In this document: positions 1 to 11,726 of the stretch, in pieces
How the letters are laid out: every line of letters begins with the position of its first letter
Position numbering within the stretch: position 1 is the stretch's first letter
Assembly: GCF_024323335.1 (NCBI RefSeq)
Contig: NC_066585.1
Span: forward strand, 340,939,346-341,003,345
Length of the DNA stretch: 64,000 nucleotides
Reading direction: 5' to 3'
From: Lathyrus oleraceus
Lineage: Eukaryota; Streptophyta; Magnoliopsida; Fabales; Fabaceae
Made by a program: the position numbers and the translations under genes
The notes under the pieces: model-generated
The model's database searches: none
Seen by the model: only the letters and a program-made list of their open reading frames with translations
Told to the model about the DNA's origin: nothing

Positions 1-806
1 TTGGTCACATTAGATCAGAATGTCCCACGTATCTCAATAAACAAAATAAGGGCTTGTCTGTTTCTTTGTCTAATGATTCTGAAGGTGAAACTGATGATGA
101 AACTGCTAAGCATGTTGCAGCTTTCACTGGTAGATATGAATCCGATGAATTCTTGTGATGAGGATGTCTCTTATGAAGAATTGTTGCTTCCTACAAAGAG
201 CTTTGTGTCAGAAGTGAATAGGTGTGTAAGATAGGAGAAGAGAAAAAAGAATCATAGCTCAACTACAGGCTGAAAAAGAGAAACTTTTATCTACTGTCAC
301 TGATCTTGAAAATAAGGTAACTCTATTGTCTTTTAAACTTAAAAACATGATCAAATCCATAAGAATGTTGAACAATGGGTCTGATATGCTAGATGAAATT
401 ATTCAAGTTGGAAAAGGGGCTGGAAACTTAAAAGGTATAGGTTTTAATTACCAATATCAAAATAAACAAGGAAAAACCTCTGTGACAAAATTTATTCCTC
501 CAAAATAGGAGCCTAAGCCTATGATGTCTAATCATCTGCCTCAACCTCGTGCCAAACATCATAATACTCAAATTGGAGGAAAGCTATTACGCTGGAGATA
601 TCATTAATGTGGAAAATTTAGTCAAATAAAGCCCTTCTGCTTCAAATTGTATGGCTATCCAAGGCATCCAACACAACCTAGGGTTAATTAAGTGGTGATT
701 AAAACTAGAAGGGAGTGGATACTTAAGAATGTCATCACTAGTCTTATAGCTCACACCTCTATTAAATATTTAGCTAGAGAAGACTGGTACTTTGACAGTG
801 GATGCT
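1..806 (+). pseudogene. SIRE/Maximus-type Ty1/copia gag end and protease start
   Basis: The window opens inside a gag zinc knuckle: the first codons read GHIRSECP, the second half of a CX2CX4HX4C motif. A glutamate-rich and coiled-coil stretch follows, as in SIRE/Maximus gag. Stops and frame shifts occur near 138-234 and at 506-508, and the reading is lost around 590-690. The last part reads as the start of a copia protease and reaches the active-site signature DSGC at about 793-805. It is cut there by the solo LTR at 807 and resumes at 5308 with SRHM, once one copy of the ATGCT target duplication is discounted. Family assignment rests on the protein pattern and on the envelope-like ORF downstream. 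Confidence 0.8.
802..806. repeat. Target-site duplication, left copy (ATGCT)
   Basis: ATGCT directly precedes the solo LTR and recurs at 5308-5312 directly after it, as expected for an LTR-retrotransposon integrase. Confidence 0.9.
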
Positions 807-2808
807 TGTCGCTACCGCGAAAAATTGACCATTACGTCAAAAGAAATGACACAGAGTCGCCACCGGGTTTTATTTATTTCTAGAGAGGAAAGGTGAAATG
901 GCCGATAAAACCCTTAAAAGAAAAGAATATATGGATAAGGATTGGTCTCACAACCAAATATGAGTTCGGAAGTCGATTACGCAAGGGGAAAGTATTAGCA
1001 CCCCTCATGTCCATGGTACTCCATGGGAACCATTTAAGTTTTCTAACATGCATAGGTATTTATCTTTAAGTTTTATCTTTATTATTAGGAAAAATGGGGA
1101 AAATAATGAGATTTTGGTTTTTTATTATTGTGCTCGCCAAGGATTGGGGCCCTTGTGCCTACGTATCATTCATCAGGGGATAAAGAATCAAAGCTCCGTA
1201 GTTCGGAGTAGAAAATGTTTGTGTGTTGGTTGATTTTACCTTGAAAAAGGGTTTTCAGAGTGATGCCCTAAGGCGCAAAAATAAGGTTTGATGAGTTGAT
1301 GTTTTTTTTAGGTTTTTTTTGAAAAGAAATGTTTTTGGTTAGAATTGCACTAAAGACTATGGGTGGAGGTGAATATTTCAAACAAACAAGCCAAGCGTCT
1401 TGTTGCCAAAATACTCAAAGTAAGGGTATGAAAGCTCTACTTACTCATTCCTTACCACTTAAGGCTCATGGCATACAATTCTAATTTTATTTTTATTGTA
1501 TTTTTTAGTTTGATTAAGAAAATGCCACTTGAAGTTGGATCAAGGGTTTATTGCTTATTGATTTTTGAATGGTGACATACATGGATATTTACAAGATAAC
1601 AAATGTGATAAATAAAGGGTCTCGTTGTAAGGTAGCCCAAGAGAAAGCCTTGTGTTTGCAAAGTGACTTATGCTAACAAGTGGATAATGGTATTAAAAGC
1701 TTGTCTCCTTACGGTAGTGCTATGAATGCCATTCTTGCAATAAAATATTGCAAGTTACAGATGAAAATCCAAGCTAGTGCATTGAGTCAAGAATTAGGGA
1801 AAGGTCCACATGCAAGGGTCCTAATTAAATCCTCAAAGTCCCACAATAGTCACAGATGAATGCATTCTTTTTATCTTTTGATTTTACCATGTTTTTGTTG
1901 TTTTTAATTATGCAATGGCAATAAGTAAATGACAATTGATAAAGGTGCATGAGAGTTTATATACATTGATAATAAGTATGATGATGGGAGATTGAAAGTG
2001 AACGACAATACAATAAGTGGACAACAAAATAAATCACAAGATGATAAATTATGTCAACAATATCAATGGTTAGTGATGAATAGTTAGTGGTGAGTAATAA
2101 AATGGCACAAGGTAAACTACATAGGGATTATCAATCCACAAGCCAAAGGACTCAAACTATGGCACATCGAGGGATAAGTTATCATTTATGCAAAGTATTG
2201 AACATGATCCATGATCATCTATCAATATATATGAATCAAAGAAGGTTATACAACCTCAAGTCCATCTATCAATGATTTGAAGAGTGGAAGAGTGTATCAC
2301 CCAAATAATTACAAGTTTAATGGTCAAATAATGTACAAGCTAAACATTCAAGTCCAAGTGTTAATGGTTAGGGGTCAATGGACACAACACAATCAAATAG
2401 AATAAATAAATAAGGCTCAAGTAAGTAGAGGTCTCATATATGCATCAAATGGTTTAAACTTGATTAAATAGGGGCAATCTATCATCACGTCAAAGTGTCA
2501 TGAATGATCCATTGATCATTCATTAAGATGTTTGAAGTGTTGAAGATTAAGTCAACCTTAACACCAATTACCATGACCAAATAGAATTTCATCAACCAAT
2601 AATCAAACACAAAGGGTAAAAATGTCAAATTAAAGTGATAAAAAAATAATGGGTGAAATAAAACACAATATTTTGATGAAGTGGATTTATAAACATATTG
2701 GGTTTAAAAGAAGTAAATGATAAAATAACAAGAATTAAAATGGAAAGAAAAATAAATAAAATAAAATGAAAATAAGAAATAAAATGTAAAAGAAGAAAAA
2801 AGAACAAT

Positions 2809-2881
2809 GGGGGCGTTAGGGGTTGAACCCCTGACCTTAGGGTCATGGGTCAACCCCCTTACCACTGAGTCAAGTGCTCTT
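2809..2881 (-). other. tRNA-like module with Pol III A and B boxes inside the solo LTR
   Basis: Read on the minus strand, the segment has TGACTCAGTGG (A-box-like, + positions 2862-2872) and, about 33 bases further, GGTTCAACCCC (perfect B-box pattern, 2819-2829) inside a T-arm-like palindrome. An anticodon arm and a full cloverleaf are not evident, so it is not called a tRNA gene. A similar antisense module occurs in the 3' LTR of the complete Ogre at 25171-25235. Confidence 0.45.
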
Positions 2882-3034
2882 GGTGTTAATAAGCATGCTT
2901 AATAAAAATAAATAATAAACACCAATCAAAAATAACAAATGGGCCAAACCCAACCCTTGGATCTGACTCATTAATGAAAGTAAGCAAAATGAAGGGTTAT
3001 GATCATAAGGCACACGCACGCGCGTTGACTTGAG

Positions 3035-3037
<3 letters not shown>

Positions 3038-3065
<28 letters not shown>
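3038..3065. repeat. (CA)n microsatellite
   Basis: Fourteen CA units stand in a purine/pyrimidine-alternating stretch inside the solo LTR. Confidence 0.95.
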
Positions 3066-5307
3066 GTGAGGCAGGGTCAAATAAAACAACCAATTAGAAT
3101 GTTATAACATAATTATTTGAATTTAAGCACAAAGAACACGCGCGAAGCAACGACAAACATCGTCTTCAACCTTGGAATTTCTGAAATTTGGACCTCTCTA
3201 ACTCAATGTTTTTTATGGAATCAAACATGGATTCCACTCAAACTTGGATCATCGTTGCCTTCTCTGTACTCATGATCCAATGATTGGTTCTGAGTATGGA
3301 GTATTTCACACGAACACGAATGAAACCTCAACCATAAAAATAAAATAAAATGGCGTATGTTCAATGGTTGAAGCCCAAATATTAGGGTTTAGCATCAGTG
3401 AATCATAAGGAGTGGAGTGGTAATTTGTTTGGATGGAAATGAAACTGTTAACTACCTTGTTGGAATTAGTTTCAGTTGGTGGTTCCGATCGATTTGAATA
3501 GCTCAGGTGAGGTTGCTTCAAACACTACCAAGGTTCCAGTTACCTTCAGGGATGTTAGGTGGATGTGTTTGGGTGTTTTAGTTGTGCTGGAAAGGACTCA
3601 AAGATGGAAATCTATTGCTCTATTTTTGAAGGTAAATGGGTGAGTTTCATGTAGAGTTTCATTGGCTTGGAAGCTTGGGAAATTAAGGGAGAAACATCCC
3701 CTATTTATAGGGAAGGTGAGGGAATGATTTGTTTGGAGTTTTAGGGTTGAGAAGTTTGATTTCACTTGAACCTGAAAAATGACAAAAATCCAAACTTGTT
3801 GGCTAAGGGTGGTCCATCTTTGGCCTGTAATTCTCTTCCATCCAATTCTCTTCCAATGTGTTGAGGTTTTTTGTCTTGTTTCCATTTTTGGCAATGTTCC
3901 TTTTTGACTTCGGTTTTGGCTTGCTCATATGATATCTTTCCACTCTTATTTGGCTTGCAATTGATGTCACAAATTGTTACATCACATGCCTTGGTTCAAA
4001 TGGGAGTGAAACAACATGGGTTAATGACTTGGTGCATGGTTTTGCGCATTTTGGCTGATCTAGTCTGACATATGTGCAACATGGTGTGTCATAAACTTTT
4101 CACTTGGGCCAATTAAAATTGGCTCTTGCATTTTGAGTAAAAATTAGGCCAAATGAACTTTGTCATACCCTTAACATGTTGCAAAAAGAAGCAGGTCAAA
4201 AGGAGTTGTGAAGTGGGAATGGCATTGATGTAAAGTGGAGGTCATGAACATGATTTTAGGCTTGACTAGACAACTTGGCCAATCCATATTTTGAGGTCCT
4301 TATGCATTGAATTAGTTCTTGGATCTTGATACAAACTTAGAGAGGGATTCATTTAGGACATTTGGCTCAAAGTATATACTTAAAAGGTTTAAAGATGAAA
4401 ACTTTATGGGGTTTGGACCAAATAATAGGCCAAACTTGCCAAAACTTGACCAACCAACATGCCCTAAAATGCAACTTTGATGTTTTCCTGAATTCCAAGG
4501 CACCATGATGATTTTTGAAGCTCAAATGAGTAAACCTTGATAGATACCAAGCCTTGATGCTTTGAGAGATGATTATGGGACATTCTTATGGTTGAAACCA
4601 ATAGTTCAAAAGCTTCTAGTTCAAAACAAAACCCCCACTTGTATTGCCAAGCATGGATGAAGTGGATGGATGTTTGATGAATGAGAATTGAAATTGGATT
4701 GAGTTGGATGTGAATGGACCAAAGGAAGATAGGGTGGTCAAGTGAAAAGGCAAGGCATAGAAGAAAATGGGGCACAAATTAGGGTTTCCTTGGCCAAAAG
4801 GTTCCTTAAAGGCCAAGGTCAAACAAACTAGGGTTTGGGGTGCAAGAGGTGTCTTGTAGTAGTTTCGCAAGGTTGATGCATGATCAATGTTTGTATATTA
4901 GTGTTTCCTCAAAGTCAAGGTCAAAGCACAAAGTCAAATTATGACTTGTACAAACCACAATGGACCGAAGTATTAGGGTTGAGGTCCATGGATGACCAGA
5001 TGAACAAGCCAAGCTTTTAACCAAGGCTCACCAACCAAATTAGGGTTTTAGTGGTGAGTGGAGTGACTTGTGTAGTCCCCCAAGGTCAAGGAGTGCTTGA
5101 AGAAGCAATTAGGGTTTAGGGTGGCTTGGTCACACCCCATCATGATCAAAAGATTTTGGTGGTCCTCAGATATGAACACCATACCTTGAGTTTATCCTTT
5201 CTTATTATGAGTGTAAATGTAAATGAGATTATGGGATGATGAATGTATGTTAATGCATTAGGGTTATGAAGATGATATGTAGGTATGGTGAATTTGGGGG
5301 TATGACA

Positions 5308-6559
5308 ATGCTCTAGACATATGATAGGGGTCAAGAAGTTCTTGGTGGACATCAAGTCTTACTCCACCGGTGATGTCACTTTTGCTGATGGGGCTAAAGG
5401 TGAAATTAAAGGAGTTGTAAGACTAGCTTGTACAGGACTCCCGAGTCTTGATGATGTTCTATTGGTAAAAGGTCTTACTACTAATCTGATTAGTATCAGT
5501 CAGTTATGTGATCAAGGTCTTAAAGTTAATTTCACTAAGTCTGAATGTTTGGTCATTAATGAAAAGAATGAAGTTCTGATGAGGGGATTCAGGTGTAAGG
5601 ACAATTTTTACTTATGGATACCACAAGAAACAACTTGTTCTTCCACATGCATAATGTCCAAGGAAGATGAAGTCAAGTTGTGGCACCAGAAGCTTGGACA
5701 TTTGAATCTCAAAGGGATATCTCTTGGTTACTCTATAAACAACCGAGGTTACATGGTATTTAACTCCAGAACCAAGGGCATGATGGAATCCATTAATATT
5801 GTAGTTGATGATTCAATTATTGTAAAAGGGACTCATGTCGATGAAGATGTTAGAACATTATCTCAGTAAACTGATGCTTCGGAAAATGTGGAAGACATTG
5901 AGTCTGACATTGAGCCAGCAAGGACTGAATTAGATAACCCACAATCCAACAAAGGTCTCTCTATCATAAAGCAGAAAGATCATCTAAAGGAATTCATTAT
6001 TGGAAATCTTAATGAAGGGATCACCAATAGATCTAGAGATGTGATATCCAATGCTTGTTTTATCTCAAAGTTTGAACCTAAAAATATGAAGAAGGCCTTG
6101 ACTAATGAATTCTGAATTAATGTTGATGAGGGAAAAAATACTTCTTAAGGATGCTTCTTTTTGGTAAATAATCTTATATCTTGGTTCAACAAGAATAAAA
6201 ATTGTGTGTCCCTGTCTACTACTGAAGCTGAGTATATTGCACCAGGAAGCAGTTGCTCTCAATTGATTTGGATGAAACAAAAGCTAAATGAGTATAATCT
6301 CAAGCAGGATGTCATGATATTATATTGTGACAATATTAGTGCAATCAATATATCCAAGAATCCCATTCAACATAGCAGGACAAAACATATTGATATTCGT
6401 CATCATTTTATTTGGGATCTTGTTGAAGACAAGGTTGTTACCCTTGAGCATGTGGCCACTGAGAAGCAACTGAATGATATTTTCACTGAGGCATTGGACA
6501 TGAATAAATTTGAAAAACTAAGGGGTGAACTGGGAATTTTCATTTTTGAGGAATTATAG
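5308..6559 (+). pseudogene. SIRE/Maximus copia pol remnant: protease, pre-integrase, RT start, RNase H end
   Basis: One reading frame runs the whole length with only three stops (5867, 6113, 6146). In order it shows the rest of the protease and the GAG-pre-integrase domain (WHQKLGHLNLKG near 5680-5715). Then comes the tail of integrase (GYSINNRGYMVFNSRTK), and the linker and start of RT (near 5888-6112). Last is the copia RNase H end with LSTTEAEYIA and the terminal region to 6559. The integrase catalytic core and most of RT are missing. The two deletion joins lie near 5716-5728 and 6112-6120, and both keep the frame. It cannot code for a working polyprotein. Confidence 0.88.
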
Positions 6560-6565
6560 AAATTA

Positions 6566-6846
6566 ATGGTTCTAAAGCATGCAATAAAAACTTTATTTTT
6601 CGTCCAATCAGTGCTGCACACTTCTCCAAGAAAATCATTTCAAACCTTCATTATTTGCCTACCTAATCGCTACCGACTAATTACCATCTACTTTGGCGAT
6701 TTTGTTCACGCCATTCTTAGAAAAATCCTCATCTTTGTACTTGCTTCTTTCCATCTCAAAACTATTCTCCAAACAACTTTCAAGATATCGAACAATCTGT
6801 TTCAACACCCATCAGCATCTCAAAGGATCACTCAGCTTCCTCCCCT
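6566..6846 (+). other. Spacer between pol and envelope-like ORF
   Basis: It is open for about 94 codons but has no recognisable domain. It is probably the untranslated stretch or the decayed start of the SIRE-type second ORF. No separate gene is supported. Confidence 0.4.
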
Positions 6847-8430
6847 ATGAAAGCTAGGGTTGCTTCCTCTACTCCAATGATGGACTCCTCACATGTGGTC
6901 CTTGATGTAGTTCCTTTATCAATGGTTCCATGTCATGTCTCTGTTCAAAACAAGATGAGACCTCCGTCTATAAAGAAAGAACATTCAATTATAAGCCTCT
7001 ATCTTGTACCTATTAAATCTGCTAATGTTTCTGCTAAAGAGTTTATCTGTTCAAAATTGGTTAGTAGAGTGGAGCCCTCTGGTTCATCTGCTTCAGAAAA
7101 GGTAAACCCTAATTTGAATGATGCTGAAAAAAAATTCCATTGATAGAATTATTCGTATGTTAGTTTCTGGTATTCTGAAGGAAGTTAGGACTATTGATGT
7201 GTCGGATTTTTCATCATCCTTGGCCCATGCTAATCACCCAGCTGAAACCACCCCAGAAACATCTAGTGATTGTTGTGATAGTGACTCCATCTCTACTTAG
7301 TCTAATAAAGTTGTGTCTATTGATGACCCTGTGTCTATGAATGCTAAGGAGAATCAAGATGTGTCTAATGATGAGGAAAGTCTAGGTGGAAGGAAAGAAA
7401 AATCCAATGTCATTGTTAATTTTAATGAGTTGGACTCTGATGAAGAGACCATTGCTAAGAATATGGCCACTGGCATTGCCAAGAGGCTGAAGAATAGAAT
7501 AAGCAAGGTTGTGATGACTGAAGGCATGCCCTCTAAGGCTGCCAAGAAGCATGTTAGTGTAGGTTCCACCAAAAGCTGGAGAAAAGTGACTGCTAATAGG
7601 AAGAGGAATGAGGTCTCCTCGAGTGAGTCTGATTTTGATGTTGAACATGATGTTTGGGACATCACTCCAGTTCTGAAAAAGATACTTGTGAATGTTCCTG
7701 AGGTACCTTTAGATAATATCTCTTTCCATTCTGTTGAAAATGTTGACAGATGGAAGTTTATTTACCAGAGAAGGCTAGCTCTGGAGAGGGAACTTCGAAA
7801 GGATGCACTTGAATGCAACAAAGTTATGAAGCTCATTGAACATGCTGGTTTGATGAAAAGTGTCACAGGTTTTGGAAAATTCTAAGAAGTGCTTGTTAAG
7901 GAGTTTATTGTAAACATCCCTGCAGATTGTGACAACAAGAAAAACAAGGATTTCATAAAAGTATTTGTAAGAGGAAAATGTGTGCAATTTTCACTTGATG
8001 TGATTAATAGATACATGGTAAGATGTGAAGATGAACAGGTTGAGATAGAAGTGACTGACAACTTGGTTTGCAAAGAAATTACTACAAAACAGGTGCTACA
8101 ATAGCCTAGAAAGGGAAATCTATCAGCCAACAAATTAAGTGTGAAGTATGCTATCCTTCACATGATTGGAGCTTCTAACTAGGTCCCCGCCAATCATACA
8201 TCAACCATTGCCATAGGATTAGGGAAGTTCATCTATGTTATTGGCACAAAAACCAACTTTGATTTTGAAGCTTATGTTTTTGAACAAACTTTGAAGCATG
8301 TTGGTACATGTGCTGTGAAAATGCCCATTGCATTTCCTTCTCTTATATGTGGAGTTACTATCAGTCAACATCCAGGTATTCTGAATAGCTCTAATTCTTC
8401 TAGCAAGATAGAATCTCCTCTTTCTCTTCA
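6847..8430 (+). pseudogene. Envelope-like ORF of the SIRE/Maximus element, 5' part
   Basis: This is the ORF that follows pol in SIRE/Maximus copia elements, often called envelope-like; its function is not established. A serine- and acid-rich N-terminal part is followed by the conserved core: RWKFIYQRRLALERELRKDAL at about 7751-7810 and VKEFIVNIP...KVFVRGKCVQFS at about 7895-7995. The core resembles the domain labelled putative plant transposon protein. One frameshift lies in an A-run near 7123-7140, with stops at 7298, 7883 and 8102 and more decay after that. The ORF is interrupted by the Ogre at 8431 and continues at 28344 in register, reading SLH then YRLFKGTHVP. Confidence 0.8.
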
Positions 8431-8983
8431 TGTCGCACCTCGAAAAAAATGGGGATACGACTTCAAAGCGAAGCGCAATCGCACGCTCGCAATGATGGAC
8501 TGAACAGAGTCGCCACCGAACTTTATTTATTCCTAAAAAGGAAAGGGGAAATATCAATAAAACCCAAGACAAAAACGACAATGATTATTGGTCATCGCAA
8601 CCAAATCAGGGTTCGGGAGTCGGTTACGCAAGGGGAAGGTATTAGCACCCCTCACGTCCGTTGTACTCAACGGGAACAATTAGGTTAGTTGTGTGCGTTA
8701 GTGTTAGTTGAAATATTAGGCTTTTCGAATTATTAGGTGGGAAAGAAAGAAAGGATGAGAAGAGAATGTTTTTGGATTTTTTTGACGAAGGACTAAACCT
8801 AAGTTTTTTATTAGTGGGCCTGACAAGACTCTCTCCTGTTTCCTCATTCTCATCAAATCTCTCTCTCACTCTCAACTTCACGTTTCTCTCACAATCTCAC
8901 TCACACCAAACCCCTCTCTCAATCGCGTCTCTCTCAATCTCGTTCCCAATCGCTCACATCTCACTCAATCATGCAAGAATCCA

Positions 8984-9069
8984 TGGCTGAAACAAAAAAA
9001 AGCTCACCTTCGGCGGTGACGACGGAAACGATGAAGCTTAAACCTCACTCCTTCGGCTCTTCAAAACAG
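8984..9069 (+). pseudogene. Captured host-gene start (sense), copy in 5' LTR
   Basis: A CT-rich leader like a plant 5' UTR (8830-8970) precedes an ATG and a short exon encoding MAETKKK(L)TFGGDDG..., which ends at CAG|GTTTAT, a plausible splice donor. This copy has one A fewer in an A-run than the 3' LTR copy (25695-25782), so its frame is broken. Further sense exon-like pieces follow near 9200-9300 and 9400-9545 (reading VQVLRAADQLERDLVQI in the second). I do not recognise the source gene. Confidence 0.5.
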
Positions 9070-9767
9070 GTTTATTTTTGATTCCGGGATTAGGGTTTTC
9101 TTGTGGTGTTTTTGTTCTGCCTCCCAATTTTTTTGCCCCCAAGGTTTTTCTTCCTCTCTCTCACTGATTCCTCTTTCTCTATTTATGTTTCCCAAATTAG
9201 GGTTTCGATTTGGTATCCAAGGATCCAATAGAGAAACTTCCTGGAAGTGCTTTTTGTGCTCAGAATCGGGCTGTCCTGTTTGATGCTATAATCTAGAAAC
9301 GGTAACCTGAGCATGTGCTTTCTCTTTCTGTTTTGTCTTAATGCTGTTTTGGGTATTTTTCTGAAATTTTAACGCTTGGTAATTATTTTGTGTTACTGCA
9401 GTGAAATGGTTACAAGTATGAGTAGCCTCGGTTTGTACCAGATTTTGTTCAAGTGTTAAGAGCAGCAGACCAGTTGGAGAGAGACCTTGTGCAAATAGTT
9501 GTTGAGGATTCAGTAGATAGTGATGATGGTGGCAAAGCAGTAATTCGTGAGATGCCTTCAATATTATGTTGCTAAGTTAAAATTTGGCTGTGGATCACGA
9601 AATACATTTATTCCAAAAATGTCGGCACTGACGAGATGCACTATTGGCTCAAAATTGCAAATTTGTTCTGGTTTGGTGTGTTTTTGTGCAGGTCACACGT
9701 CGTCATTGGACATGGTTGCTGGTGTGTTGATTGCAACAAGATTATTAGAACAAGCTCTAAGAGACTC

Positions 9768-10112
9768 TTCCAAAATATTTAGCATCTTGGTCATCTGAGC
9801 AAACAAGAGAACGCGATGATTTCCTGCTCGTAAGCGTTTCAATAATATATCAAGTGTTTGAAACTTCCCAGAGTCAGTAAGCAATTTTGCTGGGTCAAAG
9901 TTTCGCATAGGTGGAGAAGACCCAAAAATACTGTGTGTTAACTGAAGAGCAGGTTTACAGACATGTTCAGAATCAATTTCTTGAATTAAATTATGAGAAC
10001 CATCTGGCTTTCTAGGCCCATTACAATCAGACGTACGGGCAAATCCCACAAACATCCTCTTAACCCATGGATCATGTAGTTCCTCAATCATTTTATAGTA
10101 GAAGTTCCTATC
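9768..10112 (-). pseudogene. Antisense INO80-like gene fragment, copy in 5' LTR
   Basis: The minus strand encodes about 115 uninterrupted residues that look like the plant chromatin-remodelling ATPase INO80, just upstream of helicase motif region 2. Key stretches are FYYKMIEELHDPWVKRMF, FDPAKLLTDSGK and LLKRLRAGNHRVLLFAQMTK. In plant INO80 the last is followed by NILEDYM; here similarity ends after NILE, which suggests an exon end. The recognition is from memory of the family. The same fragment with few changes lies in the 3' LTR (26481-26825). It is a fragment only, not a functional gene. Confidence 0.72.
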
Positions 10113-10259
10113 AGAGCTGTGAGCACCAATTGGATGGGTTTTAGCCGGGAACACATGTGTTGCTCTGTCTCTGAATTGCATATATCTTGACTAGACCTCC
10201 TTTGGGAAGTCTCATCCACCTTGGCACTATCCATCATGCTGGAAACTTTAAAACTGTTT

Positions 10260-11091
10260 TTATTTGTTGATTTGTGTGAGCAGGATAGGTTCCTTTGCAG
10301 TTGAAGGAGAGATTCTGGATGGGATTATCACAAGCAGTCGCGGAGAGGTTAAACGAATTTGCAGTCCAAATGTGACGAGCTCCATTGTAACACCGTCCAA
10401 TGAGTTTGCAAGTATTTCAATGTCCATAGTTCTCAGATGAAGTATACAGCCCTCAACCTTTTGAGCTACTAATTGCCATGGAACAATTGCACTGTAATGT
10501 TCAACAACGGTAAGCATGATCTCCAAAAAAGTATGCCCCAATGCACATTCGAATTGTAAGCTTCATAATAATTTGCAATTCCTTTATAACAATTGTAGGC
10601 TTATGAGAAATTGTTGTATTGTTATTATGTCTTGCATTTGACAGCAAAATTAACAATGGCAGCAAGGTATTCTTTCTCAATTCTCAATGCTTCACCGGTT
10701 GCCCACAAGAGATTGCCGGCAGTGCAAGCTTCGAAGACTTTCTATTGCGAAAACTAAAGGTTCTTCAAGGCTGATTCAAACGACCCATCACTTAAAACAA
10801 AAGGTAATCCTCCTCTTCTTGTAACAAAACCCGAGCGCCAAATTCCTTGTATATACGGTATGCTTGGGATGGACTTATGATTTGCTTTCCACTGTTGTTG
10901 GCAGGAACATACATCCTAGGATAATCATGACACAACAAGAAAAACGCGGGAACATTCTCAAGATCACCAAATTGAAGCTTCTCTCCATGCAAACGGCGAA
11001 GAACAAGTGAAGGAATCCGGAAAAAGAATTTGCATTTCAAAGAATTTATGAATTTTGTATACGTTGTATTGTGTAATTGAACAAAAAGCAC
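10260..11091 (-). other. Further gene-like segments of unknown source in the 5' LTR
   Basis: Two minus-strand open stretches (10260-10541 and 10792-11091) look exon-like rather than random. The second reads VPAFFLLCHDYPRMYVPANN and ends QEEEDYLLF. Equivalents occur in the 3' LTR at 26973-27230 and around 27510-27790, the latter with a stop. They lie between the INO80-like and LARP6-like pieces, so they may be captured exons. I cannot name a source. Confidence 0.3.
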
Positions 11092-11726
11092 TTAAATTAC
11101 ATGTCTAACATAAACTCAAAAGAGTGAATGAGAAACTGAATAATGGATATTGTAAATGTTCAAGAAGAAAATGCTTCATGCGCCAATTACTTTCTTTGAT
11201 ATGCTCTAGGTTCAATTCCTGTTTATTTTCCAGCTGGGATGTTCTAGCAGGTGAATTCCATGTTAGCACTAATTGTATCAATCACGATTCGGTTACTTTG
11301 TAATCTTTTAAGTAAAATGAACACCTGGATTGCAACTTTTAATTTGTTGCCTTTATGCACCTCACCTTTTCCTACATAGTATGTAGCAAAGTCCGGTCGA
11401 GACCAATTGTACTCACTACCCCAACATTTACGATCCAGCTTAACAGTCTTCTTTTTTAACCCAACAGGGCCTAAGGATTATTGGCTGCAGTTGCAAAATC
11501 TACTATTCCTTCAAGGAGTGAAACGGCTGCTGTAATCACACAAGATGCACGTAATGGTTTCAACTTAGGAGGAAACAATGCCAACAATTTGCTTGCTCAA
11601 ATTGCTGGCTTGGATGACCATTTATGCTTTCCTGTTGATTAGTCAAAAGCAGAGACAATTAATCTCTCAACTAAGGTTAGTGCTCTAAAGGTGGATTTCA
11701 TCCCAGATGAAAGTATGTCGAGTGCT

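Larger units (their letters stand above)
807..5307 (+). mobile_element. Ogre-type (Ty3/gypsy, Tat lineage) solo LTR
   Basis: This 4501-bp block starts TGTCGC and ends TATGACA. It is flanked by a perfect 5-bp duplication ATGCT (802-806 and 5308-5312). No gag or pol is visible, so it is a solo LTR left by LTR-LTR recombination. Its first 250 bp share several motifs with the LTRs of the complete Ogre at 8431-28343: AGAGTCGCCACC, the run CAAGGGGAA-GTATTAGCACCCC, and a TACT-loop hairpin. It therefore belongs to a related but different Ogre family in the same orientation. Removing it and one ATGCT restores the protease reading frame of the host copia element. Short ORFs inside are not supported as genes. 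Confidence 0.9.

Noticed and set aside
2809..2881. Functional tRNA gene
   Set aside because: A and B boxes are present but I cannot fold an anticodon arm and a paired acceptor stem, so it is listed only as tRNA-like.
4464..4870. Minus-strand ORFs of 84-103 codons in the solo LTR
   Set aside because: No domain, overlap each other in two frames, and lie in noncoding LTR sequence.
7354..7665. Minus-strand ORF of 103 codons
   Set aside because: Lies fully inside the envelope-like ORF on the other strand and has no domain; a shadow.
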